From Neodidymelliopsis sp. IMI 364377 (lineage: Eukaryota; Ascomycota; Dothideomycetes; Pleosporales; Didymellaceae): 64,000 bases of DNA. The DNA is taken from contig JAPEUT010000025.1 in the NCBI GenBank assembly GCA_027946375.1, positions 62,001 through 126,000 of the forward strand, read 5' to 3'. The translations under genes were made by a program, and so were the position numbers. The notes below the pieces were generated by a model. It ran no database searches and was not told the origin of the DNA. It saw only the letters and a list, made by a program, of their open reading frames with translations. How positions within the stretch are numbered: position 1 is the stretch's first letter; each line of letters begins with the position of its first letter. Below are positions 33,591-44,961 of this stretch, piece by piece.

Positions 33591-33853
33591 ATTCTGTATT
33601 GTTCTTTAAAGTTGTAATCATTAGTTCGAATCAAGGTATGAAACTGTCAAAAGTGGTGTTGCGACAGACGATACTCATTGAAGGCATCTCGAGTGTTTGG
33701 TTCGTGGTGGGGAGAGGAGGCAACAGCGCGTCGGTAGCAAGACACGAGGGCACGTCGGCACGTGGCAATTAAGCTGCATTAAGCACTAGCCCTTCAATTC
33801 ACTTTCATCATTGGCAAAGCTACATTTTGGGACAGTCCAATCTACATCACACA
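33591..33853. promoter_or_regulatory. Bidirectional promoter pol4 / atp10
   Basis: 263 bp separates the two divergent start codons. No specific motif stands out. Confidence 0.5.
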
Positions 33854-34822
33854 ATGTTACAACCACGGATATCAGCGCCAGTATGGCGTGCACTTCTTAC
33901 TCCGTCAACAACATGTCTGCGATGCGAAACGCGATCTACGCTGCGTCCTCTCACGCATCATCTCACAGCACGAACCCTCACCACCTCGCGCGCACCCACA
34001 CAATCCGTTTCCAAGCAGGCAGCTCCCGAATCGTCGAAACCTCAACCCCCGCCTCCCTCCAAAGATGACGACGTGTTCGTTCCAAAGCCTCTGGGTCGCC
34101 CAATTGGGTTCCAAGACCCTCCTCACGCCGGCGAGAACCACTCCATCCCGAAGGTCAAGAAAGACTACTCTGGGATGACAATGTCGCAGCGCAACCTCGC
34201 TAAGCGCGCCGACCTTGTCGAGAAATGGGGAACAAACTACTTCCGCGACTTCAAGAACATTCGCAAATACCGGTCTGGCAAGACTTTCATGGCGAACCCG
34301 CGCATTTTTAGGAAGGAAGCTAGTCTATATTTTCCCAATTTCCACGGTGAGACGCTCGCAGAAAGCGCAGCGGATACGACGAATGTGCTGCAAGGAAGGG
34401 TGTCAGTGGTAAATGTGTACAGCTCGCAGTGGGGCGAGACACAGGCCCAGACATTCACTGGAAAGGCGCAGAATCCTGAACTACAGAACATTTTGAGGGA
34501 GAATCCGGGAGTGGCCCAAATGGTGGATATCAATATCGAGGAGAACAGTATGAAGGCGTGGATTATCGCTCTATTCAAGTGGCAGCTGAAGGCCAAACGA
34601 AGCCAGGAGGAGTGGGGAAGGTATTTTGTCGTCAGGAAGGGAGTCAGTGAGAAGATCAGGGAGACGATTGGGTTGCTGAACGGCAGAGTTGGCTATGTTT
34701 ATGTCGTGGACGAAGAGTGCAGAATTCGGTGGGCGGGGAGTGGAGATGCGGAGGGAACAGAGATGGAGGACATGAACAAGGGATTCAAGAAGTTGGTGGA
34801 GACAAGGAGAACGTCTGCGTAA
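33854..34822 (+). CDS. atp10: Mitochondrial ATP synthase assembly factor Atp10
   Basis: A single exon of 322 residues, starting at the first ATG (CACAATGTTACAAC). Atp10 is an inner-membrane chaperone needed for Atp6 assembly into the F0 sector. The N-terminus is a basic, Arg/Ser/Thr-rich, acid-free mitochondrial presequence to about residue 50 (TARTLTTS). The Atp10 domain follows, with NYFRDFKNIRKYRSGKTF, KEASLYFPNFHGETL, VSVVNVYSSQWGE and the closing thioredoxin-like strand GYVYVVDEECRIRWAGSG. The length is normal for filamentous fungi. It converges with gos1, whose stop is 153 bp away. Confidence 0.93.
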   Translation: MLQPRISAPVWRALLTPSTTCLRCETRSTLRPLTHHLTARTLTTSRAPTQSVSKQAAPESSKPQPPPPSKDDDVFVPKPLGRPIGFQDPPHAGENHSIPKVKKDYSGMTMSQRNLAKRADLVEKWGTNYFRDFKNIRKYRSGKTFMANPRIFRKEASLYFPNFHGETLAESAADTTNVLQGRVSVVNVYSSQWGETQAQTFTGKAQNPELQNILRENPGVAQMVDINIEENSMKAWIIALFKWQLKAKRSQEEWGRYFVVRKGVSEKIRETIGLLNGRVGYVYVVDEECRIRWAGSGDAEGTEMEDMNKGFKKLVETRRTSA

Positions 34823-34974
34823 GAGAGCTCAATGAGCTGTAAACATAGTTGTACATCATACGGCGAGACTGCCTGTCATTATAAAGGCTTGTATGCCCAG
34901 CGCAAGCCAAGCGCAAAGAACCATGGATATCCGCGCCGCTCAAACGCCGATCAGAATCATTCTTGCTCAGGTGG

Positions 34975-35706
34975 CTACCAGAACCACAGGAGCATCAAAA
35001 AGCAAAATGCAATAAAGCTGCCCAGTATGATGCCGTCTCTCCTCTTCTTCGAACCAATCCTAGCCATCAGACTATTAATGCCAGGCACTTGGCTCGCAGC
35101 GCCTACTATCCTTCTGTTGATGCTTGCCAGCGTCTCTCTCTGTACTCTGAAGTTTTCATTCACAGCATAGGCCTGACTGAGTACCGAATCGGCTACGTTG
35201 TGTGAGTTGTCGATACGACTGCGTTCATCCAGCATATAGTCTGCCTCTGGATTCGCCGAGCGATACTGGTCGATATCATTTCTGACGTTGGATAGAAGGT
35301 TCGCTCGATTACGTGCATCGCTTACAGTCGACTTTATGCGGGCCAGTTCGCGACGGTGGTCTGACAAAATCTCGCGGTGTCGAGCAAGGTTGTTTAGCTT
35401 CACAGCAGAAGAGGACGACTCGGAATCAAGCAGTCTCGACAGCTGACCCACGAGCGCTTCTCTCTTCTCAAGTATTTCTTGTAGGTTTGTCTCTGTGCGC
35501 AGCTCGTCTTCTGAGGGTTTCTGAGGAATGTTCGGCGCCGATGCGAATTGCGAGTATGTGTGGAATAACGTCTCAGTCTAGCTCCCCTCGTTAGCATTGT
35601 GCTTGAAGAGACTGTGTCCGTTAAAGAAGCATCAATGGCTGACCTGTTGCTCCAGCGCACGTGCTTGCTGGCGTAGTTGCGCCCATCCTCCACCTGTGGA
35701 AGACAT
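34975..35706 (-). CDS. gos1: Golgi Qb-SNARE Gos1
   Basis: Minus-strand exons are 35644..35706 and 34975..35577, giving 221 residues; the 66-bp intron joins RALEQQ to TETLFHTYS. Gos1 (GS28) acts in ER-Golgi and intra-Golgi fusion. The N-terminal three-helix region begins GGGWAQLRQQARALEQQTET. The SNARE helix runs from about 130 to 190, with the zero-layer Gln in FRVQRETLASINRR. The C-terminus is a tail anchor (IILGSFIAFCFLMLLWFW) with almost no lumenal residues. The length equals the usual fungal Gos1. Divergent from rpl35. Confidence 0.94.
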
Positions 35707-36091
35707 GACGCAAAGAGGTAGGCGTGGAGGTAGTCAGGACTTATCGCCGAGTGCAAGTACTGTGTCGAAGCTGGACTGGGGCGAATGATGCAGAGGGTCA
35801 GGTAGAATACGTGGGAAAGCAGATCTTCGTAACCGTCAACGCCTAGTTTGCAGCGCAGCTCGACTTTGCGATGTTCAATACAAATGTCACAGCTCGAGGC
35901 ACGAGTTGGTGTTCTGGCAAGTAGCCGCGGTCGCACCTGCCCTTTGCGCTAAGCTCTGTTGGGGGTGGAGACGCTATGACCCTCGCCAAGGGCCACACCT
36001 GGACGCTCTCTCGCTCGAAATTCATCTTTCAAGATTGACGACACGCGAGACCCCATCAACCACACCCGGTCATACTAACGGAACAGTCAAA
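35707..36091. promoter_or_regulatory. Divergent promoter gos1 / rpl35
   Basis: 385 bp between the two ATGs; it should contain the strong ribosomal-protein promoter. No consensus site is claimed. Confidence 0.45.
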
Positions 36092-36805
36092 ATGGTACGT
36101 GGACGCTCTTAATACCTGGACTGCATTCGGCATACGCATTGCGAAAAAAGAAGGAACCAAGCGGTGGAGGGGTCAAGCCATTGCATCCCACGGCCAGGCT
36201 TGTCGCAAATTTGCTGCCGCAGCATGTCGAAATGAAGAATCTCTGCTAACACTCTGCTGCAGTCTCAGTCCAAGGTCGTACGTACACCCTCGCTCGCATC
36301 GTCCGCTTCGTTCGACCGCATACTCACAACCTCCGCAGAAGACCGCCCAGCTCTGGAACAAGTCCAAGGATGAGCTTGCGACTCAGCTCGCCGACCTCAA
36401 GTCGTATGTCGCAACACAGACAAATGAGAACGGGACAGGATACTGACAGGCACAAGGGAGTTGATCTCGCTCAGGACTGCCAAGGTTGCCGGAGGCTCCT
36501 CCACCAAGCTCACCCGCATCCATGACGTCCGCAAGGGTATCGCTAAGGTCCTTACCGTCATCAACGCCAACCAGCGCGCCCAGCTGAGGCTCTTCTACAA
36601 GGGCAAGAAGTGCGTCTAGGCTGAACTCCTCACCAAACCACGAAACCTCTAACAAGCCTCCAGGTACCTTCCCCTCGACCTCCGATCCAAGCAGACCCGT
36701 GCCATCCGCCGAAGACTCACCAAGCACGAGTCGTCGCTCGTCACCGAGAAGCAGAAGAAGAAGAACATCCACTTCCCTCAGCGCAAGTACGCCGTCAAGG
36801 CATAA
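36092..36805 (+). CDS. rpl35: 60S ribosomal protein L35 (uL29)
   Basis: Exons are 36092..36094, 36263..36277, 36339..36403, 36457..36609 and 36664..36805, giving 125 residues. The first coding exon is just the ATG and the second is 15 nt (SQSKV). The protein then matches uL29 throughout: KTAQLWNKSKDELATQL, then TKLTRIHDVRKGIAKVLTVI, then NANQRAQLRLFYKGKKYLPL and KKKNIHFPQRKYAVKA. uL29 sits near the polypeptide exit tunnel and helps dock SRP and other nascent-chain factors. Intron 1 is 168 bp; the others are 53-61 bp. ATG-only first exons are a known feature of fungal ribosomal protein genes. Confidence 0.97.
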
Positions 36806-37405
36806 ATGTGCTTTAGTGGTGGTGTTTTCGTTTCTTCATTTGTCTATCACGAAGCATTGCATTGCCGGGGCTTTTCCAGCTAGCGACACACCAATGTACC
36901 CATAGTTACCATCTTCACAGGGGCGAAGGGCGGTGATGTGGCGGGTCAGGAATGGACGGTGCGATCTTCAACGGGAATGGGTTGGCGTCCATGTCAAGAT
37001 CAATATGAATCAAAAAGTTCAGACAATGAATGGAATGGTCTGTGACGAAGTATGACAAAACCAATTGATGGGATATACCCGGAGTGTTCAATAACGTCTG
37101 TCTTTTGCAAGCCGCACATTGTGAACACAACAACTCGACCCCATCCTGCGAACAAGGAGTCAGCTAGAAAGCAGACCGAGACGTCAGAAGCATTCACGCC
37201 GGAACATCTTCCGCGAACATTAGTCATTTCCAACCTGCAGATGTAGCATGTCCAAATGCTGACATCCAAACTAACACTCTACCTCTGGAATCATGTTGGA
37301 CAGTGCACTTTAGAGATCTACAAAACAACTGTCGAACGCACCGTCAATTTGTATTTCACAATACTGAAGCATATTTTTAAGCTCTTTTATCTGCCTCTCC
37401 GCATA
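36806..37405. other. Convergent intergenic region rpl35 / erg8
   Basis: 600 bp between two stop codons; only 3'-UTR and terminator sequence is expected. No additional feature is seen. Confidence 0.45.
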
Positions 37406-39229
37406 TCAAGTACTCCACTCCTTGTACAAGTCCAACTCTTCCCTCCTCACACCCACCATCTCCTCCCTAACATCGACAGTCCCCACCCTTCCAATCTTCG
37501 GGCCCTCAGCTTCCACATCCTCGGCCTTATACTCACTCAGCTTCTTCTTCAACGAGTCCAAAACATCCTCTTGATCTTCCACAAGCAGCACAATCGCGTC
37601 GAAGCCTCCGGCTCCTGGCACCACGCCGCCAATGACGCCATCCAGAGCGGTACAGTACTCCAGGAGCGCGGTCTGCTGTGGTGGTTCGATGGGGACAGCG
37701 GATTGTTCGCCCATTTGTCTGATGTGTGCTCTGTTCTCCTTAATGATTTGGCGGAGTTTTGCGTACTTGTCTCCTCCTGCTTCAGACGCACCAGTAGCTA
37801 GGCTCGTCAACTCCTGTGCCAGAGCCTCGTTGCCAGCCTGAAGCTGCTTCCAGATATTCTCTGCTTCGTCCCCCTTCTCAGCTCGCCACTTGAGCACCTG
37901 CTTGACCATGCCTGGTGTCTCAGAACCGCAGTCCACATCGCACATCACGAGTCTCAAACCCTTTGGCATCTTGATAGCTGCCTTCCTGATCTCAGTATCC
38001 CATTGGTCTCCTTCAACGAGATCTTTGAGTTTCGAACCAAACCCAGGCTTGCCAGGAGCAGGGAGAGAGGACAGAAGGGAGGGGGAGAAGCGCTTGTACA
38101 AGCAGGACCCGAAGACTGCACTGGCGATGTCAAAGCCAGACCCTACTTTTCCTTGGGCATGGCTGTGGCTTGCCTGAGCCAGGTTGTGCAGGATCCTTAG
38201 TCCATCTTCGCTCTCGATGTTGAAGATGTCTTTTGGCAAGTAGAACGATAGCACTGCAGCAGTAAAACTGGTAACGAGGGCGGCGGAGGATCCGAGACCG
38301 GTTTTGTGGGCTTCTTTGAGGGAGACGCCGAAGTCGAGGAAGCGCGATGAGGAGAGGGATGTGCCGGGGTTGGAATAGTAGGCTTGGTCGGCAAGAATTC
38401 GGATTGAGGCTGGAGAAATAATGGAGTTGGGCGTCAGTGTCCAGATGTAGGTCAGGACGTATGTGAGGGCGGTTTCGATGAAGGGATTGCGAGAGAGGGG
38501 TTGGTTGTGGCCACTGTTATATTTTGGTCAGACATCGTGTCGTTGACATTGGATAGAAATCATTTTAAGATCGTAGACACGAAAGTGAAGTGATGAGAAA
38601 CTCGGGACAAAAGATGCAGAGAAGAGGGTGAATATTTCCAAGACAAAGAGATGCTCATGACTGCCGTGATGAACCTTAGGCCTACCACAGGCAATCGTGA
38701 CAGTACCGTCTACAGTACATCGTGAATGTGCTCCAGGTATACTCAATCGTAAGCTGATAATACGCTTTGGGAGATACCTGGTTCTCACTGATGTGATTGG
38801 ATGGGTGCAGGTCTCGAGTAGCCAGATTGGGACGAAAAGTGTAAGAACCCCTCAAACAGGAGAATGCAACGTCACGGTACCAGTAAAGTAGCAAACAGCA
38901 ACGGTGAAATACGAGACAACATCAAGTACTTACACACTCAATGTATTGACACCAATACCGCCATCTGCCTCCTTCGCTCGGTAGCCGTACTCCCAAATGG
39001 CATCACGGAACTGTGGACTCTTCACGACAATCTCACTGATGGACACTCCAGACTTTGTCTTGATGGGCTCGATAACACAATGGATTCTTGCATCCAGGCC
39101 AAAGACCAAGCCTGTGTAATTGCGGTCGAGTACGAGGTAGCCTCCGGCTACTAGTACCTTTGCCGGACAAGAGACGGCGGTAGGGTTCAACGGCCCATCC
39201 GTGTTGGAGGGATTGGCAGCAGGACTCAT
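37406..39229 (-). CDS. erg8: Phosphomevalonate kinase
   Basis: Minus-strand exons are 38934..39229 and 37406..38513, giving 467 residues. Erg8 phosphorylates mevalonate-5-phosphate to the diphosphate in ergosterol and isoprenoid synthesis. It is a GHMP kinase: SCPAKVLVAGGYLVLDRNYT at the N-terminus, the ATP-binding glycine loop HKTGLGSSAALVTSF, and KVGSGFDIASAVFGSC. The C-terminal GHMP motif is VVPGAGGFDAIVLLV. The first in-frame ATG is at 39229; open sequence upstream lacks ATG. The intron is 420 bp, about eight times the local norm; its donor GTAAGT and acceptor AACAG are good and the frame closes (LSV-GHNQPLSRNPF). No coding sequence is recognisable inside it. Confidence 0.93.
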
Positions 39230-40458
39230 GTGGAAGTGAATTGTGGGCGCGGATGGATTTGTAAGGGCCTTGATTCGAGGAGGGATGTGCGCGGAACGAG
39301 GGGTCTGGTCGGTGGTGGTGACGGTGATCTGTGCGATGAATGCGATCACAGGCGAGTACGCACAGCAGGGCACGTTGTGGGTCGCGCCTGCTGCCACGAA
39401 GCCGCAACAGGGCTGAAGATGCAGCCAGAACGGCAGCGCAACTGAGAGCCTTCACCGCCGACACCCAACCCCTGACATGCGATCTGCATCCTTCGGCATT
39501 ACGACAAATATCGCAACATCACGTGCGCCCCTCTCGATTTGCAAGGCAACAATTCGAGATGTCCATCGCATTTCCAAGTTCTGGTCCCAGCGCTGCGGAC
39601 TTTGCGCATCAGGTGCCAGCGATGCCGCTGCCTTTCCTCTTCAGTTCAAGGCTGAGGCGGGGTGCAGCCGTGCAGTGCCGCTGCTCTGCCGTTGCTTTCT
39701 CGTCGCGCTGACTGAGTCATCCACGGGCTCGGTGACAGCAACCACGCCGCCACCGACATGTGAATGGCAGCGCTCCCGATTCGCCCGGAGCCTCAGCTGG
39801 CCTCCCCGGAACGGACACGTTTGAGTGTTTCGAACCTGCGCCTCAGGCCCGCTTGACCGGACGCGGTACAGCGTACTACTGCACGAGAAAAGTTAGGGAG
39901 CCTAGCGCGTTGTCGCGTCGGCCTTTCTCATCCTCCCATGACGAGTACGATTTGTCTGCTCGAATCTTCGACTATTGCTTGTGACTCCCGCTAACGACTT
40001 GCCTTCGTGGCTAATATTACTCCCTTCAGGCCTCAGCGAGCCTTTCGTTTGCTTGTTACTTCATCTACATCCAATTAATTCGACTTTGTCGACCGAACTG
40101 ATACGGGTCTGCAATAGAGCTTAGTGAGCTTTACCCAGGTCTCCACCCAACACACACTCCTTAAAATCCCCTTGAAGCGCGTTTGTTTGGCGGTCATCGT
40201 CAAATGAACCTGCAACATCGCCGGGCGATCTTGAGGAACACAGTACGTAGCCCTGAAATATGTTTGTGGAACCGCTTCGACGTCGAGGAATGCGCACGCG
40301 AGCGATATGTTGTTGCCTAGCCACCAATTTTTTGGCAACTCTCGCGAGCAACCTCGATATTGATTTGTGGCTTCTGCATCGCTGATTTTGATCAATGTGT
40401 ATGTACTGACTTCAATCAGTCTCCGCCTTCCCAATTGAAGGGTTGCTCCACTTCCTAA
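39230..40458. other. Divergent intergenic region erg8 / PPR gene
   Basis: 1.23 kb holding both promoters. Frames here (for example 39340-39711) are unrecognised. Nothing more can be supported. Confidence 0.45.
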
Positions 40459-43400
40459 ATGGTCTTTAAGAGCTTCTCCCTCGCGCGTACGAGTCTTGCG
40501 AAAGGCTTCACCCACGGTTACGCCCAATCCGTAGTCGCCGGTGTCTCCCAGAACAACCCTCTCGCCACTCTTCAACACGACCGATACCGTAAAGGTCTCA
40601 AGAACCAGTATGCTTTCGCATCGAACTCTGCCACGAGCGCCGTAAAGGCGCTCGCCGCTTCAAGCGTACACGAACACCAGGATTCAGGTCTAGCCGCATA
40701 CTACACAGCATGGCAGAAGACACAGAAGACAGAAGACAAGGAGTGGTCTCAATACCAGTTCCGTAAGCTTATCGAATACGACCCTAAGCACGCATCGAAG
40801 GACGCAGCCGAGGCCAACGATGGCGAAGCTGCAGTTGAAGAGTCGGATCCTACGCCGGGGCGAGCTGGTGTTAGTCGCGCGTACAGCACGAGCCAGGTAG
40901 AGGACTTCAAGAAGGCTGTGGGCGACGAGCAAGCGGAGGAGATTGCACTTGCGCAGGTGGACGAGGCGATTGCGCAGGAGGCATTGAAGATCAAGGCAAT
41001 CAATGAGGCAGTCAAGGAGGCAGAAGCACAACTGTCACCCATTGTGGAGACACGATCGGAAGCGTCCGTTCAGCTTTCGGACGCGCTCAACAACTCAACC
41101 ACCCAGACCTACACACCGCCTTCCTCGCTTCTTCCTAGTCCCTTCGACGAGATCGACGAGTACACAGCACAGCTTGAGAAGCTTGCAGCGAACCGCAAGT
41201 ATGCCGAGGTACCGGCTGTTTTCGAGGCTATGCTCCTCGATGGAATCAAGCCTTCCGTTGCCGCATACAACGCTCTCCTTTCTGCGGCTATTAACCTCCC
41301 GCGTGCAAAGCACCAAGTCGTTCCCAAGGCTCTCGATGTCTACTCGGACATGCTCCGCCGACGTGTCGCCCCCGACACAGCGACCTACACCGCCCTCATC
41401 GAGCTCCTCTCTGTGCGATCACTCGAAGTGGTCTCGATGAGCCAGGTCTATGAGGAGAAGCTCGTTCGTTATGGCGGCCTGGAAGAGGAGGGTAAGTTTA
41501 TGTTGCAGTCGAATGAAACCGACTATGCCATCCTTACCGAAGACGGATCTCTCTCTGTTGCCGTTAAGCTGTTCGACGCTGCCATCAAGGTAGAAGCCGG
41601 CCGCGACTTCTCTGAGAAGACGTATCGTCTATTGGTCACCGCATGTGCCGAGGGCGAGCGTGTAGATGACATGGTTCGAATCTACTCGCACATGGAGTCG
41701 CGTAAAGTGACCCCTGCTGCGGACATGTTCGTACCAATGATCCACGCTTTCGGCAAGTCTGGTGATCTCAGGAGCGCCGTTGAGTGCTTTGATGAGTACA
41801 AAGCCCTTGCGGTCGCAAACGACAACGGCAGTGTACAGCTTGTCCGAAAGGACAAAGATGTATACGCCGCTCTGATCAAAGCCTACGCCATCTGTGATCG
41901 CATGGAGGGTGGTCAGAAGTTCTTGACCAAGGTCGAGGCTGCACTTGCCACACCCGAAGACGTTACATCTCTTCGCGACATCGTTGGACTGAAAGCTCTT
42001 CTGCCTCACTGGTTGAAGAACGGCTCATTCCAAGAAGCGTACGTTCACGCTACCGAGTCTCTGACCCCCCAGGCGCGTCACATCGCGATGGCTGCCATCT
42101 GCATCAAGGCTGCGGATCGCGATATCATCAATGTCGCCACCGAAGCTTTCGATGCTCTTCCTGCAGAGGTTGACCTTGCGCGACCGGCGATGGCTATGGG
42201 CGCTATGCACACCCGCAATGGAAACATTGAGGCTGCTGAGATCTTTTGGAGGATGCTCGAGCTTTCACCTACCAAGCCCGATTTCATTGAGCCCACTGCT
42301 ATGCATAGCATTGCTCTCATTGGTAGCGGTCAGGCTGAGCGTGGTCTGCGCCAGGGTCGCCAGATGTTTGATCGCATCCGCGACACACAGTCAAGCTCCA
42401 ACCAGGCGAAGATGGAGGTCGTCGAGCACATCGACGAGGCTATTGAGGTTATGGGTCAGTTCATGATGAAGCGTGGCATCTTCCTTCCGCCACGGGCCAG
42501 CATGGAGCTGATGTGGACGATGATTGAGAACGGTGGCCTAGTCACCCCAGTTGCTCACCATTTATTATCTGGAATGGGACCTGAGGCTATCGCTCAACTC
42601 AGCTTCGACGACGTCACGCTTCTGATGCAGGTTCAATCTGGAATCATCCTCCAGGGTGCGGAAGTTGACGCTGCTCACGCTGCTCGGTTCGCTCATCTTC
42701 TCGAGGTAATCACCTCTACTGGCACGCCCGTCAACAAGACCACATCAGGCCTTGTTGAGCAGGCGCTTGCTAGTCTCGACCGAGGCGACCTTCAGCACCG
42801 ATGGTACAGCTACAAGCACCCAGCACCTGAGTCTAGGTACTCTCCTGCTCCGTTTGCCGCTTACCCTGCTCAAGCGCCCATAACACCTGCAGCGCCTACT
42901 TTCGAGGACCAGTACGACCCATATGCTGCGTCAACCGACAACAAGGGCTCCGTCGCCATCACTGAGCTGCTCGAGAAGACCCACGGCCGCACTGCGTCTC
43001 ACCTCAACGAGGCACTGATGAAGTTCAAGAACATGCGTCGTGCAGGCCGCCACCCGCGGTTCTTCACGTACGCTAAGCTCATCACTGCTGCTGCGAAGGA
43101 GGATCGTCTAACCTTGGCTCATGATATTCTCAACCTTGCCAAGCAGGATGTTCCCCTCCTCCCTCAGTACCGTATTGTACGCTATGGCTGGGTCACCATT
43201 CTGGATGCTATGGTTGCTGCCTGCCTCACTTGCGGTCAGCGGGACCTTGCTGGCCGATACCACCAGGATCTGCTTGACATGGGTGCTGCCCCTACAGCCA
43301 ATACATTCGGCCTGTACATCACCACCCTCAAGGAGTCCACCAAGACTTTTGACGAAGCTACTGAGGCTGTCAAGATCTTTCTACGCGCCAAGACTGAGGG

Positions 43401-44328
43401 TGTTGAGCCCTCATCCTTCCTCTATAACGCTCTCATTGGCAAGCTTGGAAAGGCCCGTCGTATTGACGACTGTCTGTTCTACTTCTCCGAGATGCGTAGC
43501 CTCGGCATTCGCCCAACCTCTGTGACATACGGCACCATCGTCAACGCGCTCTGCCGTGTTAGCGATGAGAAGTTTGCCGAGGAGCTGTTCGAGGAGATGG
43601 AGAGCATGCCCAACTACAAGCCTCGCCCTGCACCATACCACAGCATGATGCAGTTCTTTTTGACCACCAAGCGCGACCGCAGCAAGGTCCTTGCGTACTA
43701 CGAGCGCATGCGCTCCAAGCGCATTGAGCCTACTACGCACACTTACAAACTCCTCATCGACACCTACGCCACCCTGGAGCCTGTCGACATGGACGCTGCA
43801 GAGTCTGTACTCGAGCAAGTTCGCACTGCCGGTGCCGTCCCAGAAGCAGTGCACTACTCATCCCTCATCCACGCCAAGGGTTGCGTTGCTCACGACATGT
43901 CTGGTGCGCGCCGTCTCTTTGACACCGTGCTTGCCGACGCACGCATCCGTCCTCAGGCGTGCCTTTACCAAGCCCTCTTTGAGTCTATGGTTGCCAACCA
44001 CCAGATCGCTGACACTGAGGCCGTTCTCGCAGACATGCGCGCTCGCCGCGTCGAAATGACACCTTACATTGCCAATTCTCTCATCCACGGCTGGGCTCTT
44101 GCTCAGAATATCGAGAAGGCAAAGGCCATCTACGAGTCCGTCCCTGAGAGCAAGCGCGAGCCAAGCACATACGAGGCTATGACACGCGCCTACATGGCTG
44201 TCGAGGACCGTACAGCAGCTATGGCGGTCGTCAACGAGGGTTTGTCCAGGGGCTACCCCGCTGCTGTTGCGGGCAAGATCCTCGAGCTTGTTGGTGGTGG
44301 TCGCGCGCCTGCTGAGGCTGCTGCTTAA
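40459..44328 (+). CDS. Large mitochondrial pentatricopeptide-repeat protein
   Basis: An uninterrupted frame of 1289 residues, the longest gene in the window. The N-terminus (MVFKSFSLARTSLAKGF) is basic and amphipathic, a probable mitochondrial presequence. A charged helical part with AEEIALAQVDEAIAQEALK follows (about 155-195). Degenerate 35-residue PPR helical pairs run from about 245 to the C-terminus, for example PAVFEAMLLDGIKPSVAAYN, FSEMRSLGIRPTSVTYGTIV and YYERMRSKRIEPTTHTYKLL. PPR proteins bind organellar RNA; the size resembles fungal Cya5-like COX1 mRNA factors, but the specific target cannot be decided. The absence of introns contrasts with its neighbours. Confidence 0.9.
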   Translation: MVFKSFSLARTSLAKGFTHGYAQSVVAGVSQNNPLATLQHDRYRKGLKNQYAFASNSATSAVKALAASSVHEHQDSGLAAYYTAWQKTQKTEDKEWSQYQFRKLIEYDPKHASKDAAEANDGEAAVEESDPTPGRAGVSRAYSTSQVEDFKKAVGDEQAEEIALAQVDEAIAQEALKIKAINEAVKEAEAQLSPIVETRSEASVQLSDALNNSTTQTYTPPSSLLPSPFDEIDEYTAQLEKLAANRKYAEVPAVFEAMLLDGIKPSVAAYNALLSAAINLPRAKHQVVPKALDVYSDMLRRRVAPDTATYTALIELLSVRSLEVVSMSQVYEEKLVRYGGLEEEGKFMLQSNETDYAILTEDGSLSVAVKLFDAAIKVEAGRDFSEKTYRLLVTACAEGERVDDMVRIYSHMESRKVTPAADMFVPMIHAFGKSGDLRSAVECFDEYKALAVANDNGSVQLVRKDKDVYAALIKAYAICDRMEGGQKFLTKVEAALATPEDVTSLRDIVGLKALLPHWLKNGSFQEAYVHATESLTPQARHIAMAAICIKAADRDIINVATEAFDALPAEVDLARPAMAMGAMHTRNGNIEAAEIFWRMLELSPTKPDFIEPTAMHSIALIGSGQAERGLRQGRQMFDRIRDTQSSSNQAKMEVVEHIDEAIEVMGQFMMKRGIFLPPRASMELMWTMIENGGLVTPVAHHLLSGMGPEAIAQLSFDDVTLLMQVQSGIILQGAEVDAAHAARFAHLLEVITSTGTPVNKTTSGLVEQALASLDRGDLQHRWYSYKHPAPESRYSPAPFAAYPAQAPITPAAPTFEDQYDPYAASTDNKGSVAITELLEKTHGRTASHLNEALMKFKNMRRAGRHPRFFTYAKLITAAAKEDRLTLAHDILNLAKQDVPLLPQYRIVRYGWVTILDAMVAACLTCGQRDLAGRYHQDLLDMGAAPTANTFGLYITTLKESTKTFDEATEAVKIFLRAKTEGVEPSSFLYNALIGKLGKARRIDDCLFYFSEMRSLGIRPTSVTYGTIVNALCRVSDEKFAEELFEEMESMPNYKPRPAPYHSMMQFFLTTKRDRSKVLAYYERMRSKRIEPTTHTYKLLIDTYATLEPVDMDAAESVLEQVRTAGAVPEAVHYSSLIHAKGCVAHDMSGARRLFDTVLADARIRPQACLYQALFESMVANHQIADTEAVLADMRARRVEMTPYIANSLIHGWALAQNIEKAKAIYESVPESKREPSTYEAMTRAYMAVEDRTAAMAVVNEGLSRGYPAAVAGKILELVGGGRAPAEAAA

Positions 44329-44961
44329 GCCATACGCCTATTTTGCTGCGTCTTCGCTTCTTCCGAGGTTCCTGGATGGTAAAACCCGCCATCTGGGATG
44401 GTTTCAGAACATACTTCTTTTATTCTCCCTTTTCTCGATTTCATTCAACGACCGATAAACGACACGGCCGAACACAAGAATCTTCTAAAATTGCCCCTCG
44501 CCTCCGCGGTGTAGCTGGGCACCCATTACAACAACACTTGTTTTTCAAATCGCTTGTTTTGTTTTTCTTCGAGCGAGCGACGGCGTTAGTTTGTGTGCGC
44601 GAAATACCTGGCTGGGTTGGGGGAGGGCGTTTCTGCGTAATCGGCAGCCGGCTGTCATGGGCTGTCGGTCTGGAAACTAACTGTACATGTTGGGGTCAGC
44701 GATGGTGTCTCCTTGGGCTTAGCATTTCTGCGCGCGATTTTGTTGTCGTTAGCTGTAAAATACCCTGGATATACCACTCCTCTCTAGATGGTCGGTCGGA
44801 TGGTTGCGTGCATGGCATAGAATACGGCCTGCATAGTAGTGAATTGAAAAGTTTAATCTCATTGTGGCGGCTCTGGAATGTGACGCTCTATCTGTGCTGT
44901 GTATATGAGTGTTCTCCTCTGTCTGTATCGTTCCTCAATCCCATGCTGTACGTCCATGTAC
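44329..44961. other. Convergent intergenic region PPR / NLR gene
   Basis: 633 bp between two stop codons. The long open frame across it is low in information and not called. Confidence 0.45.

Noticed and set aside
36695..36770. Alternative reading of the last rpl35 exon on either strand
   Set aside because: Only the plus-strand uL29 frame is conserved.
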